This document shows, one piece after another, positions 42,154 through 50,914 of a stretch of DNA of 64,000 nt (the stretch's first letter is position 1; the number at the start of each line of letters is the position of its first letter). The position numbers were made by a program, and so were the translations under genes. The stretch comes from Bacillus sp. es.034 (GTDB lineage Bacteria; Bacillota; Bacilli; Bacillales; Bacillaceae_B). Location of the stretch: positions 2,020,001 to 2,084,000 of the forward strand of contig NZ_PDIY01000001.1 in NCBI RefSeq assembly GCF_002563655.1, read 5' to 3'. The notes under the pieces are model-generated. The model saw only the letters and a list, made by a program, of their open reading frames with translations. It was not told the DNA's origin and searched no databases.

Positions 42154-43059
42154 TTGAGAGCTATTAATCAACTGATCAAAATCAATGACCACAAAATGGA
42201 AGTTCTTCTTAAAGGGAATAAAGGTCCGCTTGTTATTATTCTTACAGGGATGGGCTGCTCATTTGAGGAGTGGTATGAGGTAATAGAAAATTTAAGTGAA
42301 GCGTCTAGAGTTCTAACGTTTCATCGACAGGGACTGGGGAAGAGTGAGATTGGGAGTGGTATTCAAAATACAGCATCCACCGTTCGTGATTTAGCCGAAA
42401 TCCTCAATCACCTTCAAATCGACGAGCCATTTTATTTAATGGGACACTCGTATGGCGGCCTATGTGTTCAACACTTCGCTAAAGTGCATCCTGAAAAGGT
42501 GGCCGGAGTCATATTAGTGGACTCGACTTCTGTTGACTTAAAAGAATTAGAGAAGCTTGATCTACCGGTATTAAACCAAGACACAGATGAATCGTGGATT
42601 GAAAAGAGCTTGGAGTATTCAACCAAGAGTGAACAAGAACTATTGGAAATACTGAAGCCTTCACTTACGGAAAAACAACATCAATTTTCAAAGGCCATTC
42701 AGCAAAAACTGTTGGACTTTCAAGTGAGTCCATTCCTTTATAAAGCGATGGCATCAGAGATCAAGGAATGGACGAAAGATGCAGAAGTTATCAGGAGTCT
42801 AGGAGATTTTCCTGGTGTTCCATTGATCGTAATTGGACGGGATAAGGAATTTACGATTCAATCTGAATTGGGAAATGGCATACCTGAATGGGAGTTACGA
42901 GTTTTTGAAGAGAAGTGGGAAGAGCTTATCACCAACCAGAGTAAATTGTCTTTAAAGGGTGAATTAGTGTTTGCGAGTCATTCAGGACATTCTGTGTTCC
43001 TCGATAGACCGGATTTGATTATTGAGAGTGTACATAAAATGGTAGGGACGGGTGAATAG
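42154..43059 (+). CDS. Alpha/beta hydrolase
   Basis: A 301-residue alpha/beta-fold hydrolase. The oxyanion turn is TGMGCSFEEW (about 31-40), the nucleophile elbow is GHS99YGG and a late HSGHSVFLD holds the catalytic His. The substrate is unknown. TTG start after GAAAGGA. Just upstream TTGAAATAATTAACATTA (about 42120) is a partial match to the cassette-tail module. Confidence 0.85.
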   Translation: MRAINQLIKINDHKMEVLLKGNKGPLVIILTGMGCSFEEWYEVIENLSEASRVLTFHRQGLGKSEIGSGIQNTASTVRDLAEILNHLQIDEPFYLMGHSYGGLCVQHFAKVHPEKVAGVILVDSTSVDLKELEKLDLPVLNQDTDESWIEKSLEYSTKSEQELLEILKPSLTEKQHQFSKAIQQKLLDFQVSPFLYKAMASEIKEWTKDAEVIRSLGDFPGVPLIVIGRDKEFTIQSELGNGIPEWELRVFEEKWEELITNQSKLSLKGELVFASHSGHSVFLDRPDLIIESVHKMVGTGE

Positions 43060-43121
43060 TGTGGACTGATACAAAATTGTAAGAAATATCTGTCCATTAA
43101 AAACGAAGCAGGTGAAGAAAA

Positions 43122-43880
43122 GTGAATAACGTAATAGAAAAACTGAAAGAAATAGAAGTTGGAGAAGTAGGCTTAACAATCTATTCCACTAAAGAAAAGA
43201 AAGAAAGTGCCTCACTAAATAGTGAACTCAAAATCCCCCTTGCTTCAGCTGCAAAAGTGGCAATAGCATTTTGTGTAGCGAAATGGGTAGAGGATGATGT
43301 GGTTAAGTGGGATTCCCTTGTTGAAGAGGTGTCATTTAATCCGGAAGAAGATAGTAAAGAGCTTTATCCTCACTTAAAAAATAGACAAACCCTTCCGTTG
43401 AGGGAAGCGGTTGAAGTAATGATTGCTTGCCACGATAGCTATATTGCCAGAAGCATAGTTGAATGTTGTGGAGATTGGGAAAAGGTAAATGAGTCTCTCC
43501 AGTCTTATTATCCCTCCATACAGGTTACTGAAAACCCAAGGGATATTAATAATATGGGTCAGCTTAACGAATTGCTAGATTTGATGATACATATTTATCA
43601 AGGGTACAAAATACAGCCTCTCTTGTGGACACCGATCATGAATGGATTGGTAAGACAAAAGGGAAATATAGGACAAATACCAGTCCACCATCTAAATCAT
43701 ATGACAGGTGGACTGGAAACTGTAGCTGTTGATATCGGAATAATGGGCGACTTCAATGAAAACCCTTATATATTTGCATTAGGGGCGATTAACTTACGGA
43801 ATCGATTAAACCATCAGGATTCAGACCATAAGATTATGGAAGCGATGGAGTTGCTTTATGGTGAATATGTAAAACAGTAA
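43122..43880 (+). CDS. Class A beta-lactamase-like serine hydrolase, no signal peptide
   Basis: A 252-residue protein of the penicillin-binding/beta-lactamase fold. S42-A-A-K45 in PLASAAKVAIAF is the SxxK motif, HDS in ACHDSYIAR takes the SDN position and MTGG takes the KTG position. It lacks a signal peptide and the Omega-loop Glu is not obvious, so an intracellular esterase or relic role is more likely than resistance. GTG start with AGGTGAAG upstream. Confidence 0.7.
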   Translation: MNNVIEKLKEIEVGEVGLTIYSTKEKKESASLNSELKIPLASAAKVAIAFCVAKWVEDDVVKWDSLVEEVSFNPEEDSKELYPHLKNRQTLPLREAVEVMIACHDSYIARSIVECCGDWEKVNESLQSYYPSIQVTENPRDINNMGQLNELLDLMIHIYQGYKIQPLLWTPIMNGLVRQKGNIGQIPVHHLNHMTGGLETVAVDIGIMGDFNENPYIFALGAINLRNRLNHQDSDHKIMEAMELLYGEYVKQ

Positions 43881-43920
43881 GCAGCTTTATTTAGGTATCG
43901 GGAATGATGGGGGAATGTTC

Positions 43921-44349
43921 GTGCATCCAATAACGCTAATAGAAATAACAATGTGTGCTGCATTTATCCTGATCCTCTTTGTAACGGCATTTTTATTGCC
44001 TAAAAAGAGTAGAAAATGGAGTTTCATTATCGCGTCCTCAATAACCCTAATAGTCCTTTCATTTTTCGTGATTCGACCCTATTGGATTGATTATCAAGTA
44101 TCACATAAGACAGAACAACTAAACTATTTTCTCGAAAAAAAATATCCCGATCAAGAATGGAAAATTGATCATCAAACAAGGAGGCAATTCAATCCTTATC
44201 ATTTAAAGGTTGAGTTTGAAAACGAAAAAGGCTGGATTTACACATACTCAGTGGTAGATGAAAAGACTATTTGCCAAACCGCTTGGACACCTCCAGAGGG
44301 AAGTTTGCCAAAGGAAGGGAAGCATTTTGAACGTAATCAGTGTGAATAA
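43921..44349 (+). CDS. Membrane-anchored hypothetical protein (142 aa)
   Basis: Two membrane segments near the N-terminus (about 5-26 and 34-53), then a soluble domain of about 90 residues ending PKEGKHFERNQCE. No family recognised. GTG 43921 has GGGGGA at good spacing; ATG 43915 abuts it. Confidence 0.6.
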   Translation: MHPITLIEITMCAAFILILFVTAFLLPKKSRKWSFIIASSITLIVLSFFVIRPYWIDYQVSHKTEQLNYFLEKKYPDQEWKIDHQTRRQFNPYHLKVEFENEKGWIYTYSVVDEKTICQTAWTPPEGSLPKEGKHFERNQCE

Positions 44350-44383
44350 GTAGAAACTTGGTACTTGCTTTTGGGGGGATATT

Positions 44384-44599
44384 TTGAAAAACACAACGTT
44401 AATAATCGTTTGGATTATTCCTAATGTATTTTGTTACTTCATGCTGCTTGGATTATCAATATAGGTAGTGGCTAACAATGAAGGTTTACAAGAAATCAAT
44501 AGATTATCCATTTACGTTATATTCATGATTTTACTTCTCTTAGTTTCGGTATTCGGTAGCTACCGTATTTGGACATGGATCAAAGAAGGTCGAATGTAA
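44384..44599 (+). pseudogene. Small membrane protein gene with an in-frame TAG
   Basis: TTG at 44384 after GGGGGGAT opens a 71-codon frame interrupted only by TAG at codon 27 (44462-44464). Before the stop it reads LKNTTLIIVWIIPNVFCYFM and after it VVANNEGLQEINRLSIYVIF and a second helix ending YRIWTWIKEGRM. The second half stays open and membrane-like, so the stop is probably a recent nonsense mutation. Confidence 0.55.
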
Positions 44600-44656
44600 A
44601 AGTCTCTTATTTTAAAAGAAGGCTAGTATTCAACGTACGTTTATTCAAGGGGGAAA

Positions 44657-45184
44657 ATGATGAAGAATGCACTACTGGTTATAGACGTTCAAAATGGGAT
44701 GTTTCAGGAAGGTAATGTTGTTTACAAAGGTGAAAGGTTACTACAAACTGTAAAAGATCTAATTGAAAAAGCACGCTCTAACGAGGCATCGATATTCTTT
44801 ATCCAACATAATGCACCTGCTGGAAAGCCATTAGAGTACGGTACAAAGGGTTGGGAGATTCACCCGGACATTACTCCAAACACTCAAGATGTCTTCATTC
44901 AAAAAACGACTCCGGATTCATTTTATAATACTTCTTTAAATGATGAACTGAAAAAGCAAGGTATTGAACATTTGGTCATTACGGGAATTCAAACAGAAGC
45001 GTGTGTGGATACAACGTGTAGAAGAGCCTTTAGTTTGGATTACAAGGTCACTATAGCTTCAGATGCACACAGCACTTGGGATTCGCAAGATATCACTGCC
45101 CAACAAATTATAAACCACCATAATGGAGTGTTGCGTTGGTTTGCAGATGTTTATCCAAGTAAGGAAATTACGTTTGATTGTTGA
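44657..45184 (+). CDS. Isochorismatase-family cysteine hydrolase
   Basis: A 175-residue cysteine hydrolase. The catalytic triad is D10 (LVIDVQNGMF), K83 (FIQKTTPDSF) and C116 (IQTEACVDTT). The family includes nicotinamidases and isochorismatase-like amidases; specificity is unknown. GGGGGAAA lies before the ATG; ATG 44660 is an alternative. Confidence 0.92.
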   Translation: MMKNALLVIDVQNGMFQEGNVVYKGERLLQTVKDLIEKARSNEASIFFIQHNAPAGKPLEYGTKGWEIHPDITPNTQDVFIQKTTPDSFYNTSLNDELKKQGIEHLVITGIQTEACVDTTCRRAFSLDYKVTIASDAHSTWDSQDITAQQIINHHNGVLRWFADVYPSKEITFDC

Positions 45185-45359
45185 AAGAAATCTAAGTACT
45201 TCCGGTCTAGAGGGTGCCATGGGAATCGGTTTGGTGTGATGGGGGTTATCTTTCAGCAGGTTATCTGGAAGAAGGAAAAGTCAGTTTCTATAGGTTGTGT
45301 ACTGACGCAAAGAGGTAATTACATAAGGAAGTAAATTAGAATAGTGGAAGAGGTATAAA

Positions 45360-45827
45360 ATGACTTATGAATTTAATGTTATGACACAAGAACAGGCAGA
45401 AAATATTGCATTTAAATGGCACTATGATGGTGATTATTCATATTACGATATGGAAGCTGATGCAGAAGATTTAGCTGAATTTTTAAACCCGGAAGAACGA
45501 GGGAATACAACGTTTGCTGTTTCAAAAGATAAGGAACTGGTTGCCTTCTTCAGTGTTAGTAGAATCGCTGACGGGATTTTTGATATTGGGTTAGGGATGA
45601 GGCCAGATTTAACTGGAAAGGGTAATGGGATCGAATTTTTGAGTACAGGGATTAACTTTGTACAATCAGAATTTAAATCTGAAAAAATTACATTATCAGT
45701 AGCAACCTTTAATCAGAGGGCGATAAAACTATACAGAAAAGTTGGATTTAAAGATGTAGAGACTTTTATGCAAGATACAAATGGCAGCACATTTGAGTTT
45801 TTGAAGATGGAATATACATGTTATTAA
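45360..45827 (+). CDS. GNAT acetyltransferase
   Basis: A 155-residue GNAT-fold protein. The acetyl-CoA motif A is IGLGMRPDLTGKGNGIEFL (about residues 76-94), and the C-terminal part is NQRAIKLYRKVGFKDVETF. The substrate is unknown. The 45185-45359 gap before it holds no gene that I can support, though GYLEEGKVSFYR-like codons hint at a remnant. Confidence 0.85.
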   Translation: MTYEFNVMTQEQAENIAFKWHYDGDYSYYDMEADAEDLAEFLNPEERGNTTFAVSKDKELVAFFSVSRIADGIFDIGLGMRPDLTGKGNGIEFLSTGINFVQSEFKSEKITLSVATFNQRAIKLYRKVGFKDVETFMQDTNGSTFEFLKMEYTCY

Positions 45828-45882
45828 CTCTCCTTAATGTAACTGGGGAGAGGGCTGAAGTGACTTTTTGTTGTAAAGAAAA

Positions 45883-45911
45883 GGAAGCACAAGAACCGTC
45901 CCTATGCTTCC
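45883..45911 (+). repeat. GGAAGCA palindromic repeat copy 1
   Basis: GGAAGCA and TGCTTCC flank a 15-nt interior with AAGAACCGTCCC. Related copies lie at 46318-46346 and 61390-61457. Confidence 0.7.
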
Positions 45912-45974
45912 CTAGCTAATAGTGAAGGTGGATGAATAAAAGTTATAAACAATAATGATTAAGAGGCGATTAAA

Positions 45975-46259
45975 ATGAGAATAGTTAAGATTATTTTAGG
46001 GACTATTGGAAGTGTAATCTTAGGCATAATATTTATGGGGGGATTAGACTTAGACGATATAAGATTTCAAAAGAATATACGAAAGTTAAAAAAAGAGGGG
46101 TGGTTCAAGGAGCTTAGCGATAATGGCATGTATTATGAACGGATATTTCATAATGAAGCAGTAAGAGAATACTTACTCCAGGATAATATTGTTGTAAAGA
46201 TAAAGAATGATGGTGAAGAAAGATATAAGTTAATATCGCTAATCAAATCATCATCCTGA
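45975..46259 (+). CDS. Hypothetical protein with N-terminal anchor (94 aa)
   Basis: A short N-terminal hydrophobic stretch (IILGTIGSVILGIIFMGG, residues about 6-23) is followed by a charged soluble part. No family recognised. AAGAGGCG precedes the ATG. Confidence 0.6.
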   Translation: MRIVKIILGTIGSVILGIIFMGGLDLDDIRFQKNIRKLKKEGWFKELSDNGMYYERIFHNEAVREYLLQDNIVVKIKNDGEERYKLISLIKSSS

Positions 46260-46317
46260 AATGATTAGTTGAACATTCCGCCTTGGGATGGCTTGCTGCT
46301 TCGTGTTAGTCAAAAAA

Positions 46318-46346
46318 GGAAGCATAAGAACCGTCCCCATGCTTCC
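46318..46346 (+). repeat. GGAAGCA palindromic repeat copy 2
   Basis: GGAAGCA (46318-46324) pairs with TGCTTCC (46340-46346), interior AAGAACCGTCCCC. It lies next to the 3' end of the hydrolase gene, as does its counterpart at 61429-61457. Confidence 0.7.
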
Positions 46347-46363
46347 CCCGTGCTTCCTGATGA

Positions 46364-46933
46364 TTATGCGAGAAAGTCGAGAACCCGCTTGATCACAAGC
46401 TTTGTCGCGTCGGCATCGTAAGAGGGTATGCTGCTGTCGGTGAAGAGGTGTTCCTTGCCCTCATATAGAAAAAGCTCAGCGTGTTTTGCAGATTTCACAA
46501 GTTCCCGTGCTGCATCGATGTCTCCGTCTTCAACGAAGAAAGGATCTTCATTCATGGCATGAATTTGCACTGGCAAGTCGGCTGGCCATGGAGATTCGAA
46601 CTCGGAGGTCGGGAGGCATGCATGGAAAAACAGTGCTCCTTTTGAGCCTTCGCGTGTTTGAGCGAGCTGCTGTGCTGCCGGGACACCTAGTGAAAAACCA
46701 GCATAGACGACATCTTTAGAAAGATCGCCGGCTGCCCGAATGCCACGCGCCGTCACTTCTCCAAACCCGATTTCCTTCACAAATCCTAAGCCTTCCTCGA
46801 GTGAGGAAAACGTACGGCCATCAAATAAATCCGGTACATGCACAATATGTCCCGCATCTCTCAGTTGATCTGCGAATGCTTCAATTCCCTTCGTTTTACC
46901 CAAAACATGGTGGAACAACAAAACTTTTGCCAT
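46364..46933 (-). CDS. Dienelactone hydrolase-family protein
   Basis: A 189-residue alpha/beta hydrolase of the dienelactone hydrolase type. N-terminal LLFHHVLGKTKGIEAFADQL, nucleophile elbow AGFSLGV (about residues 87-93), acidic HAMNEDPFFVEDG and His in EGKEHLFTDSS. Base composition is more GC-rich than its neighbours. A fragment matching its C-terminal half is at 61458-61714. ATG 46933 or 46936 can start; GGGGGC lies upstream. Confidence 0.85.
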   Translation of the reverse strand: MAKVLLFHHVLGKTKGIEAFADQLRDAGHIVHVPDLFDGRTFSSLEEGLGFVKEIGFGEVTARGIRAAGDLSKDVVYAGFSLGVPAAQQLAQTREGSKGALFFHACLPTSEFESPWPADLPVQIHAMNEDPFFVEDGDIDAARELVKSAKHAELFLYEGKEHLFTDSSIPSYDADATKLVIKRVLDFLA

Positions 46934-47153
46934 CATTTACGCCCCCATTTTAATATGTCTTATGTATAAATTTCGACAAAAATACTGTTTGACCTGCCAA
47001 CACTTTAACTTCCTCCTCAAGATCATAGATTTGAAAGAGATTGTTAAAATTTTCTTGCGTTTTATTAGTGCTATTTGAAATAATTGGAATTGGGAGTTAC
47101 GACTTTTAAGAAAGTAATGCTTACTCTTTTACTAAAAATAGGGAGGCGCACAT

Positions 47154-47426
47154 ATGAAAGGTAAAGAATTAGTAGAGGCGGTAGACTTTAAAAAACTGAC
47201 GATCGTAGAATTACAAATTAAATTCGAGGAACTAAAGGATAAATACCCAGAAAAGAAGATGATCTTTCTTACCCAATCTGCCACCATCGAGGCTGATTTT
47301 CAGATGCAACTAGAAGAAAATATAGAAGAAGAACCTATTCTGGGTCGTGCTCTGCAAGAATACGAGCTTAGTCCAGAAATAGACATTACAAACAAAACAA
47401 TCGTAAATTCTTCTGCTTGTATTTGA
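47154..47426 (+). CDS. Hypothetical protein (90 aa)
   Basis: A soluble, Glu/Lys-rich protein starting MKGKELVEAVDFKKLTIVEL. No family recognised. The C-terminal end may be altered, because the following sequence looks like a remnant of another gene on the opposite strand. GGGAGGCG precedes the ATG. Upstream, TTTGAAATAATTGGAATT (about 47074) is a partial cassette-tail match. Confidence 0.5.
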   Translation: MKGKELVEAVDFKKLTIVELQIKFEELKDKYPEKKMIFLTQSATIEADFQMQLEENIEEEPILGRALQEYELSPEIDITNKTIVNSSACI

Positions 47427-47585
47427 CTAACAAATGTGAAACTAACACCCTTTGCATCACCGAATTCACCTATGTATCTAGAAGAGTTTATCTTGTTTTC
47501 GGACCATTTATTAGGGTTAACAATTACATAAGATGTTCTACTGAAGGCGCATACCAAATCTGGAGAATGAAAGGAGGCTTTAACA
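47400..47585 (-). pseudogene. Possible gene fragment on the minus strand
   Basis: Read on the minus strand, 47585 to about 47410 gives SFHSPDLVCAFSRTSYVIVN, then PNKWSENKINSSRYIGEF and SFTFVSQIQAEEF, a protein-like composition without a start codon context. It may be an internal piece of a lost gene. The family is not identified. Confidence 0.3.
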
Positions 47586-48080
47586 ATGGGCGTTAAGAAT
47601 TATCTAATTGAAGGGGTTTCCTGCACCGGTAAAACTACCGTCTGTAATGAATTGCAGCGGCGCGGCTATCAAGCCATCCATGGTGACCGGGAATTGGCTT
47701 ATCAGGGCGATCCGGAAACTGGTGAAAAGACCGATACTGCCTCTCACGAGAACCATATATGGGATGTGGATAAGGTAAAAGCGTTGGTCGATAACAAGAA
47801 TGAGCCAGTAACATTTTTCTGCGGTGGTTCTCGTAACTTCTCGAAATTTATCGATCTATTTGATTGTGTGTTTATTCTCGAGGTCGATATTGAAACATTG
47901 AACCAACGCCTGGACGCTCGACCGGAAGATGAATTTGGAGGGAAGAAGTCGGAAAGGGAGCTCATAGTTCGTTTGCATGAGACGAAAGAAGACATTCCAA
48001 GAACTGGGATGATCATTGACGCAACTAAACCAATTGAACATATTGCGGATGAGATCGTTCTTCAAAGCGAAGGAAATTAG
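47586..48080 (+). CDS. P-loop nucleoside/nucleotide kinase-like protein
   Basis: A 164-residue AAA-type P-loop protein. Walker A is GVSCTGKTT (about residues 10-18); an aspartate in HGDRELAYQGD may bind the substrate; the Arg-rich lid is LIVRLHETKEDIPRTG. Similar small kinases in Bacillus have no assigned substrate. AAAGGAGG precedes the ATG. The 48081-48228 gap has a short QLNGGQFISGEVDQIRKK-like remnant only. Confidence 0.75.
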   Translation: MGVKNYLIEGVSCTGKTTVCNELQRRGYQAIHGDRELAYQGDPETGEKTDTASHENHIWDVDKVKALVDNKNEPVTFFCGGSRNFSKFIDLFDCVFILEVDIETLNQRLDARPEDEFGGKKSERELIVRLHETKEDIPRTGMIIDATKPIEHIADEIVLQSEGN

Positions 48081-48228
48081 CTAAGGTAAAGCATTGCTAA
48101 ACCAACTGAATGGTGGTCAATTTATCTCAGGCGAGGTTGATCAAATTAGAAAGAAATAATCCTTCTTTCAATAGAATATCTGTAACAAGGAATGAGTATG
48201 GAATAGGTTCAAGCTGGGGGCAGAAAAT

Positions 48229-49218
48229 TTGAATGTAGCAGTACATAAAACAGTAGAACAACTGATTAAGAAAAATAAAAGAAAAGGCACAGAAATAGAG
48301 ATAAAGAATTTACAAACAAATAATGATGGGTTTAATAATAACATTGCAATGTTTCATCTTACTTATTTCCATGATGAGGGGGTATTTAGTGAGGATGTTG
48401 TCTTAAAAGAATTTAGCGAAATTCTGAAGCTTACTAAAGAATTAAAACTTCTTAGGAGTAATTCTGTAAATTCCTTTATCAGTACTCCAACTGTCTATTT
48501 TGTAGATATTGAAAAGGGAATAATGCTGATGGAATTCGTTGAAGGGGATACTCTGGACAGATATATCACATCCGATTCAGCAGATAAGGAAGTAGCGTTT
48601 GGAAAATTTGGTGCAACCCTTGCACATATTCATTCCATTTGCACTGAAGAGGTTCATGACGATATCGATTTCCGACAAAAAAAGGATATCCACTTTTATA
48701 TAGAAAGTTTAAAAAATAGAGTCTCAAAGTTTGAAAACTCTATTTACGTTAATTCCCTTCAAAACATATCGAAGAAGTTTAGGGATGTTTCATTTACTGA
48801 AGCTTTAAATCACGGAGATTATCACTTTGGGAATACCATCTTAACGAACGAAAATAAATTATATATTTTAGATTGGGAAAAAGCTTTTATAGGAGATCCT
48901 CGTTTCGATATAGCGAATAGCCTTACATTCGGATATTCGTGGTATGGAGTGTGCTTCAAAGAAATGATACTCGATGCTTATCAGAGCCTCATTAATAAGA
49001 AAATTGAACATTTGGAGTGCTTTGAAGCTTTATCAAGTTTTGACTCATTTACTAAAGTGGTGCCCCTGATACAAGGTGCAGATGACTCGCATATTCGTGA
49101 CAGGTCTTTTGAGTGGTTGAAGCGGCGTTATGAATTATTTGTAAAACATAACGGAACAAGAATCAAAGAAGCGGAAGAATACTTACTATCTAAAGGTTTA
49201 TCATCGAGTATTTTGTAA
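48229..49218 (+). CDS. APH-family phosphotransferase
   Basis: A 329-residue kinase-like protein of the aminoglycoside phosphotransferase/choline kinase family. The catalytic loop is LNHGDYHFGN (H195-G-D197...N202) and the metal-binding DWE is in ILDWEKAFIGDP. The substrate is unknown and resistance should not be assumed. TTG start after GCTGGGGGC. Followed directly by element E14. Confidence 0.8.
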   Translation: MNVAVHKTVEQLIKKNKRKGTEIEIKNLQTNNDGFNNNIAMFHLTYFHDEGVFSEDVVLKEFSEILKLTKELKLLRSNSVNSFISTPTVYFVDIEKGIMLMEFVEGDTLDRYITSDSADKEVAFGKFGATLAHIHSICTEEVHDDIDFRQKKDIHFYIESLKNRVSKFENSIYVNSLQNISKKFRDVSFTEALNHGDYHFGNTILTNENKLYILDWEKAFIGDPRFDIANSLTFGYSWYGVCFKEMILDAYQSLINKKIEHLECFEALSSFDSFTKVVPLIQGADDSHIRDRSFEWLKRRYELFVKHNGTRIKEAEEYLLSKGLSSSIL

Positions 49219-49287
49219 TATCTAACGGGGGCAATCACTGAAGAACAGCTAATTGATCCGGCTATTGCCATAATCGCAGGATAGATA
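49219..49287 (+). repeat. Hairpin element E14 (long form)
   Basis: Outer arms TATCTA (49219-49224) and TAGATA (49282-49287) pair 6/6. The interior GGGGGCAATCACTG...CAGCTAATTGATCCGG and CTATTGCC follows the order of E4. The core is reduced to CGCAGG. It begins at the stop codon of the APH gene. Confidence 0.75.
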
Positions 49288-49319
49288 AAAATTGAATTTA
49301 TTTTTAGGGGGATTATTTT

Positions 49320-49736
49320 GTGTTTGTAGTCAATGTAGAAGGTGCTATTCACCGAGATGGAAAGTGGCTGTTAGTAATGAGAAGTGAAAAGGAGGAACAC
49401 GCTGGAGGCACGCTTTCACTAGTAGGCGGAAAGTGTGAAATGGAAGGAGTTTCATCAGATATTCTAGAAAGAACTTTGATCCGAGAGATTTTTGAGGAAG
49501 TAGATTGCGAGGTTACGGGGCTTAAATATGTAAATAGTTCTTCCTTTGATACTGACTCAGGAATCCATGTAATTGATATCGTTTTTCTGTGTCATCACAA
49601 AACTGGAGAACCTTTCGCTAAAAGTACTGAAGAAGTTGATGATGTCATTTGGATGACTACCTTAGAAATTCTTGCCCATCCGGAACTACCTGTATATCTA
49701 AAGGAGAATATTAAACTGGCGGACAAGATGCTATGA
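49320..49736 (+). CDS. Nudix hydrolase
   Basis: A 138-residue Nudix protein. The box GGKCEMEGVSSDILERTLIR continues as EIFEEVDCE (about residues 37-65); the REIFEEV metal core is present but the final TG of the consensus is replaced by DC. Substrate unknown. GTG start after GGGGGATT. It directly follows element E14. Confidence 0.82.
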   Translation: MFVVNVEGAIHRDGKWLLVMRSEKEEHAGGTLSLVGGKCEMEGVSSDILERTLIREIFEEVDCEVTGLKYVNSSSFDTDSGIHVIDIVFLCHHKTGEPFAKSTEEVDDVIWMTTLEILAHPELPVYLKENIKLADKML

Positions 49737-49788
49737 GATCATTTGTATGTTAATTGTTAGCAATGCACAAGAACATAGGAGGACTAAC

Positions 49789-50226
49789 ATGAAAATCAAC
49801 AAAATGGATCATATTAGTATCAACGTAAACGACCTTTCAAAGGCTAAAGAGTTCTTTATTGATTTAGGACTAAAGGTAAAAGCCGAATGGGAGATGGATG
49901 GAGAGCTGCTGGACAAGGTGGTCGGCATGAAAGATGTGAAAACGTCATGCGTAGGAATGGGATTGCCGGACGGTCAGACATGGATAGAACTCGTCAAGTA
50001 CCGTACACCGTCAGATGAAAAGGGTATTCAGCAAACCTTCCCCAACACTTTGGGTATCCGCCATATTTGCTTTGCTGTTGATGATCTTGAAACCATGGTT
50101 GCTCATTTAAAAGAAAAAGGTACGGAAACTTTTAGCGAGATACAACAATACGAAGATAGTTATAAGCTATGCTACGTACGTGGTCCGGAGGGGATTATTT
50201 TAGAGCTGGCAGAGGAAATAAGATAA
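49789..50226 (+). CDS. VOC-family (glyoxalase-like) protein
   Basis: A 145-residue single vicinal-oxygen-chelate domain: MDHISINVNDLSKAKEFFID at the start, RHICFAVDDLETMVAHLKEKG in the middle and GPEGIILELAE at the end. His in MDHI and RHI and the last Glu are the usual metal ligands. The role (isomerase, dioxygenase or resistance) is unknown. ATG 49789 follows AGGAGGAC; the frame from 49747 lacks a ribosome site. Confidence 0.88.
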   Translation: MKINKMDHISINVNDLSKAKEFFIDLGLKVKAEWEMDGELLDKVVGMKDVKTSCVGMGLPDGQTWIELVKYRTPSDEKGIQQTFPNTLGIRHICFAVDDLETMVAHLKEKGTETFSEIQQYEDSYKLCYVRGPEGIILELAEEIR

Positions 50227-50241
50227 TAAAGGGATGGAGAT

Positions 50242-50895
50242 ATGGAAGAGAGTAGAGCACAACCGATGAAAATAAGTGCAGAGACACTAGTTGAGACTGA
50301 AGATGTAAAGGACATTTATCTTATTGAAAACGGAAAAGAAACAAAGGTTGGTTCCACCAAAGAGAAGATAAGGTTTGTTCGAATCAACGGCCGAGATGCT
50401 ATTGAGAGAGTGCAAACATTGAATTCAGATGTTTTAGGCAACAGAAAAGGCATCACTATAATTGAAAAGACAACATTTAGACCCATTTCATTCACTGATT
50501 ACGTAAACGGTACTCAACAAGTGAAAGCGGAATATAGTGATGAAGGAGTACATATCTCGATTAAAGATAGTGAAAAATCCATCAAGCTAAATGGATACTA
50601 TGTTGAGACGTTTTCTGTGGAGCTGATATTGCGTGTGCTGCCGTTGAAGTCTGGTTATTCCCTACAATTAAATGGTTTCAATGCAACGCTTGAGTCAGAA
50701 GTTGATATTCACATTCAAGTAGTCGAGTCAGAGCTTGTCAAAAGAGGCTTTGACGAATTTGTTGATGCTTGGAAGGTAAAAACGTATTTTGGGGAGACCC
50801 TTCAATATTATTGGATTGATCCTGCCAACAAGGAGCTGCTGAAACAGTCTTCTATGATTGGAGATGGGCTTGTCTTGGAATTTCGCAGAGGATGA
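50242..50895 (+). CDS. Hypothetical beta-rich protein (217 aa)
   Basis: No signal peptide or membrane segment; alternating strands (IEKTTFRPISFTDYVNG, then VKTYFGETLQYYWID) suggest a DUF3108-like beta-rich fold. It starts a close series of genes up to 53098 with 4-43 nt gaps, probably one transcript. Function unknown. Confidence 0.6.
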   Translation: MEESRAQPMKISAETLVETEDVKDIYLIENGKETKVGSTKEKIRFVRINGRDAIERVQTLNSDVLGNRKGITIIEKTTFRPISFTDYVNGTQQVKAEYSDEGVHISIKDSEKSIKLNGYYVETFSVELILRVLPLKSGYSLQLNGFNATLESEVDIHIQVVESELVKRGFDEFVDAWKVKTYFGETLQYYWIDPANKELLKQSSMIGDGLVLEFRRG

Positions 50896-50914
50896 ACGAC
50901 AGAGGAGAATGAAA

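Noticed and set aside
43122-43880. Functional resistance beta-lactamase
   Set aside because: No signal peptide and the Omega-loop Glu is not clear, so only the fold is claimed.
46486-46719. Plus-strand frame over the dienelactone hydrolase gene
   Set aside because: A shadow of the minus-strand gene, which carries all catalytic motifs.
47300-47557. Full 85-residue minus-strand gene
   Set aside because: Its second half is only the shadow of the plus-strand gene; just the first part has protein-like composition, so only a fragment is listed.
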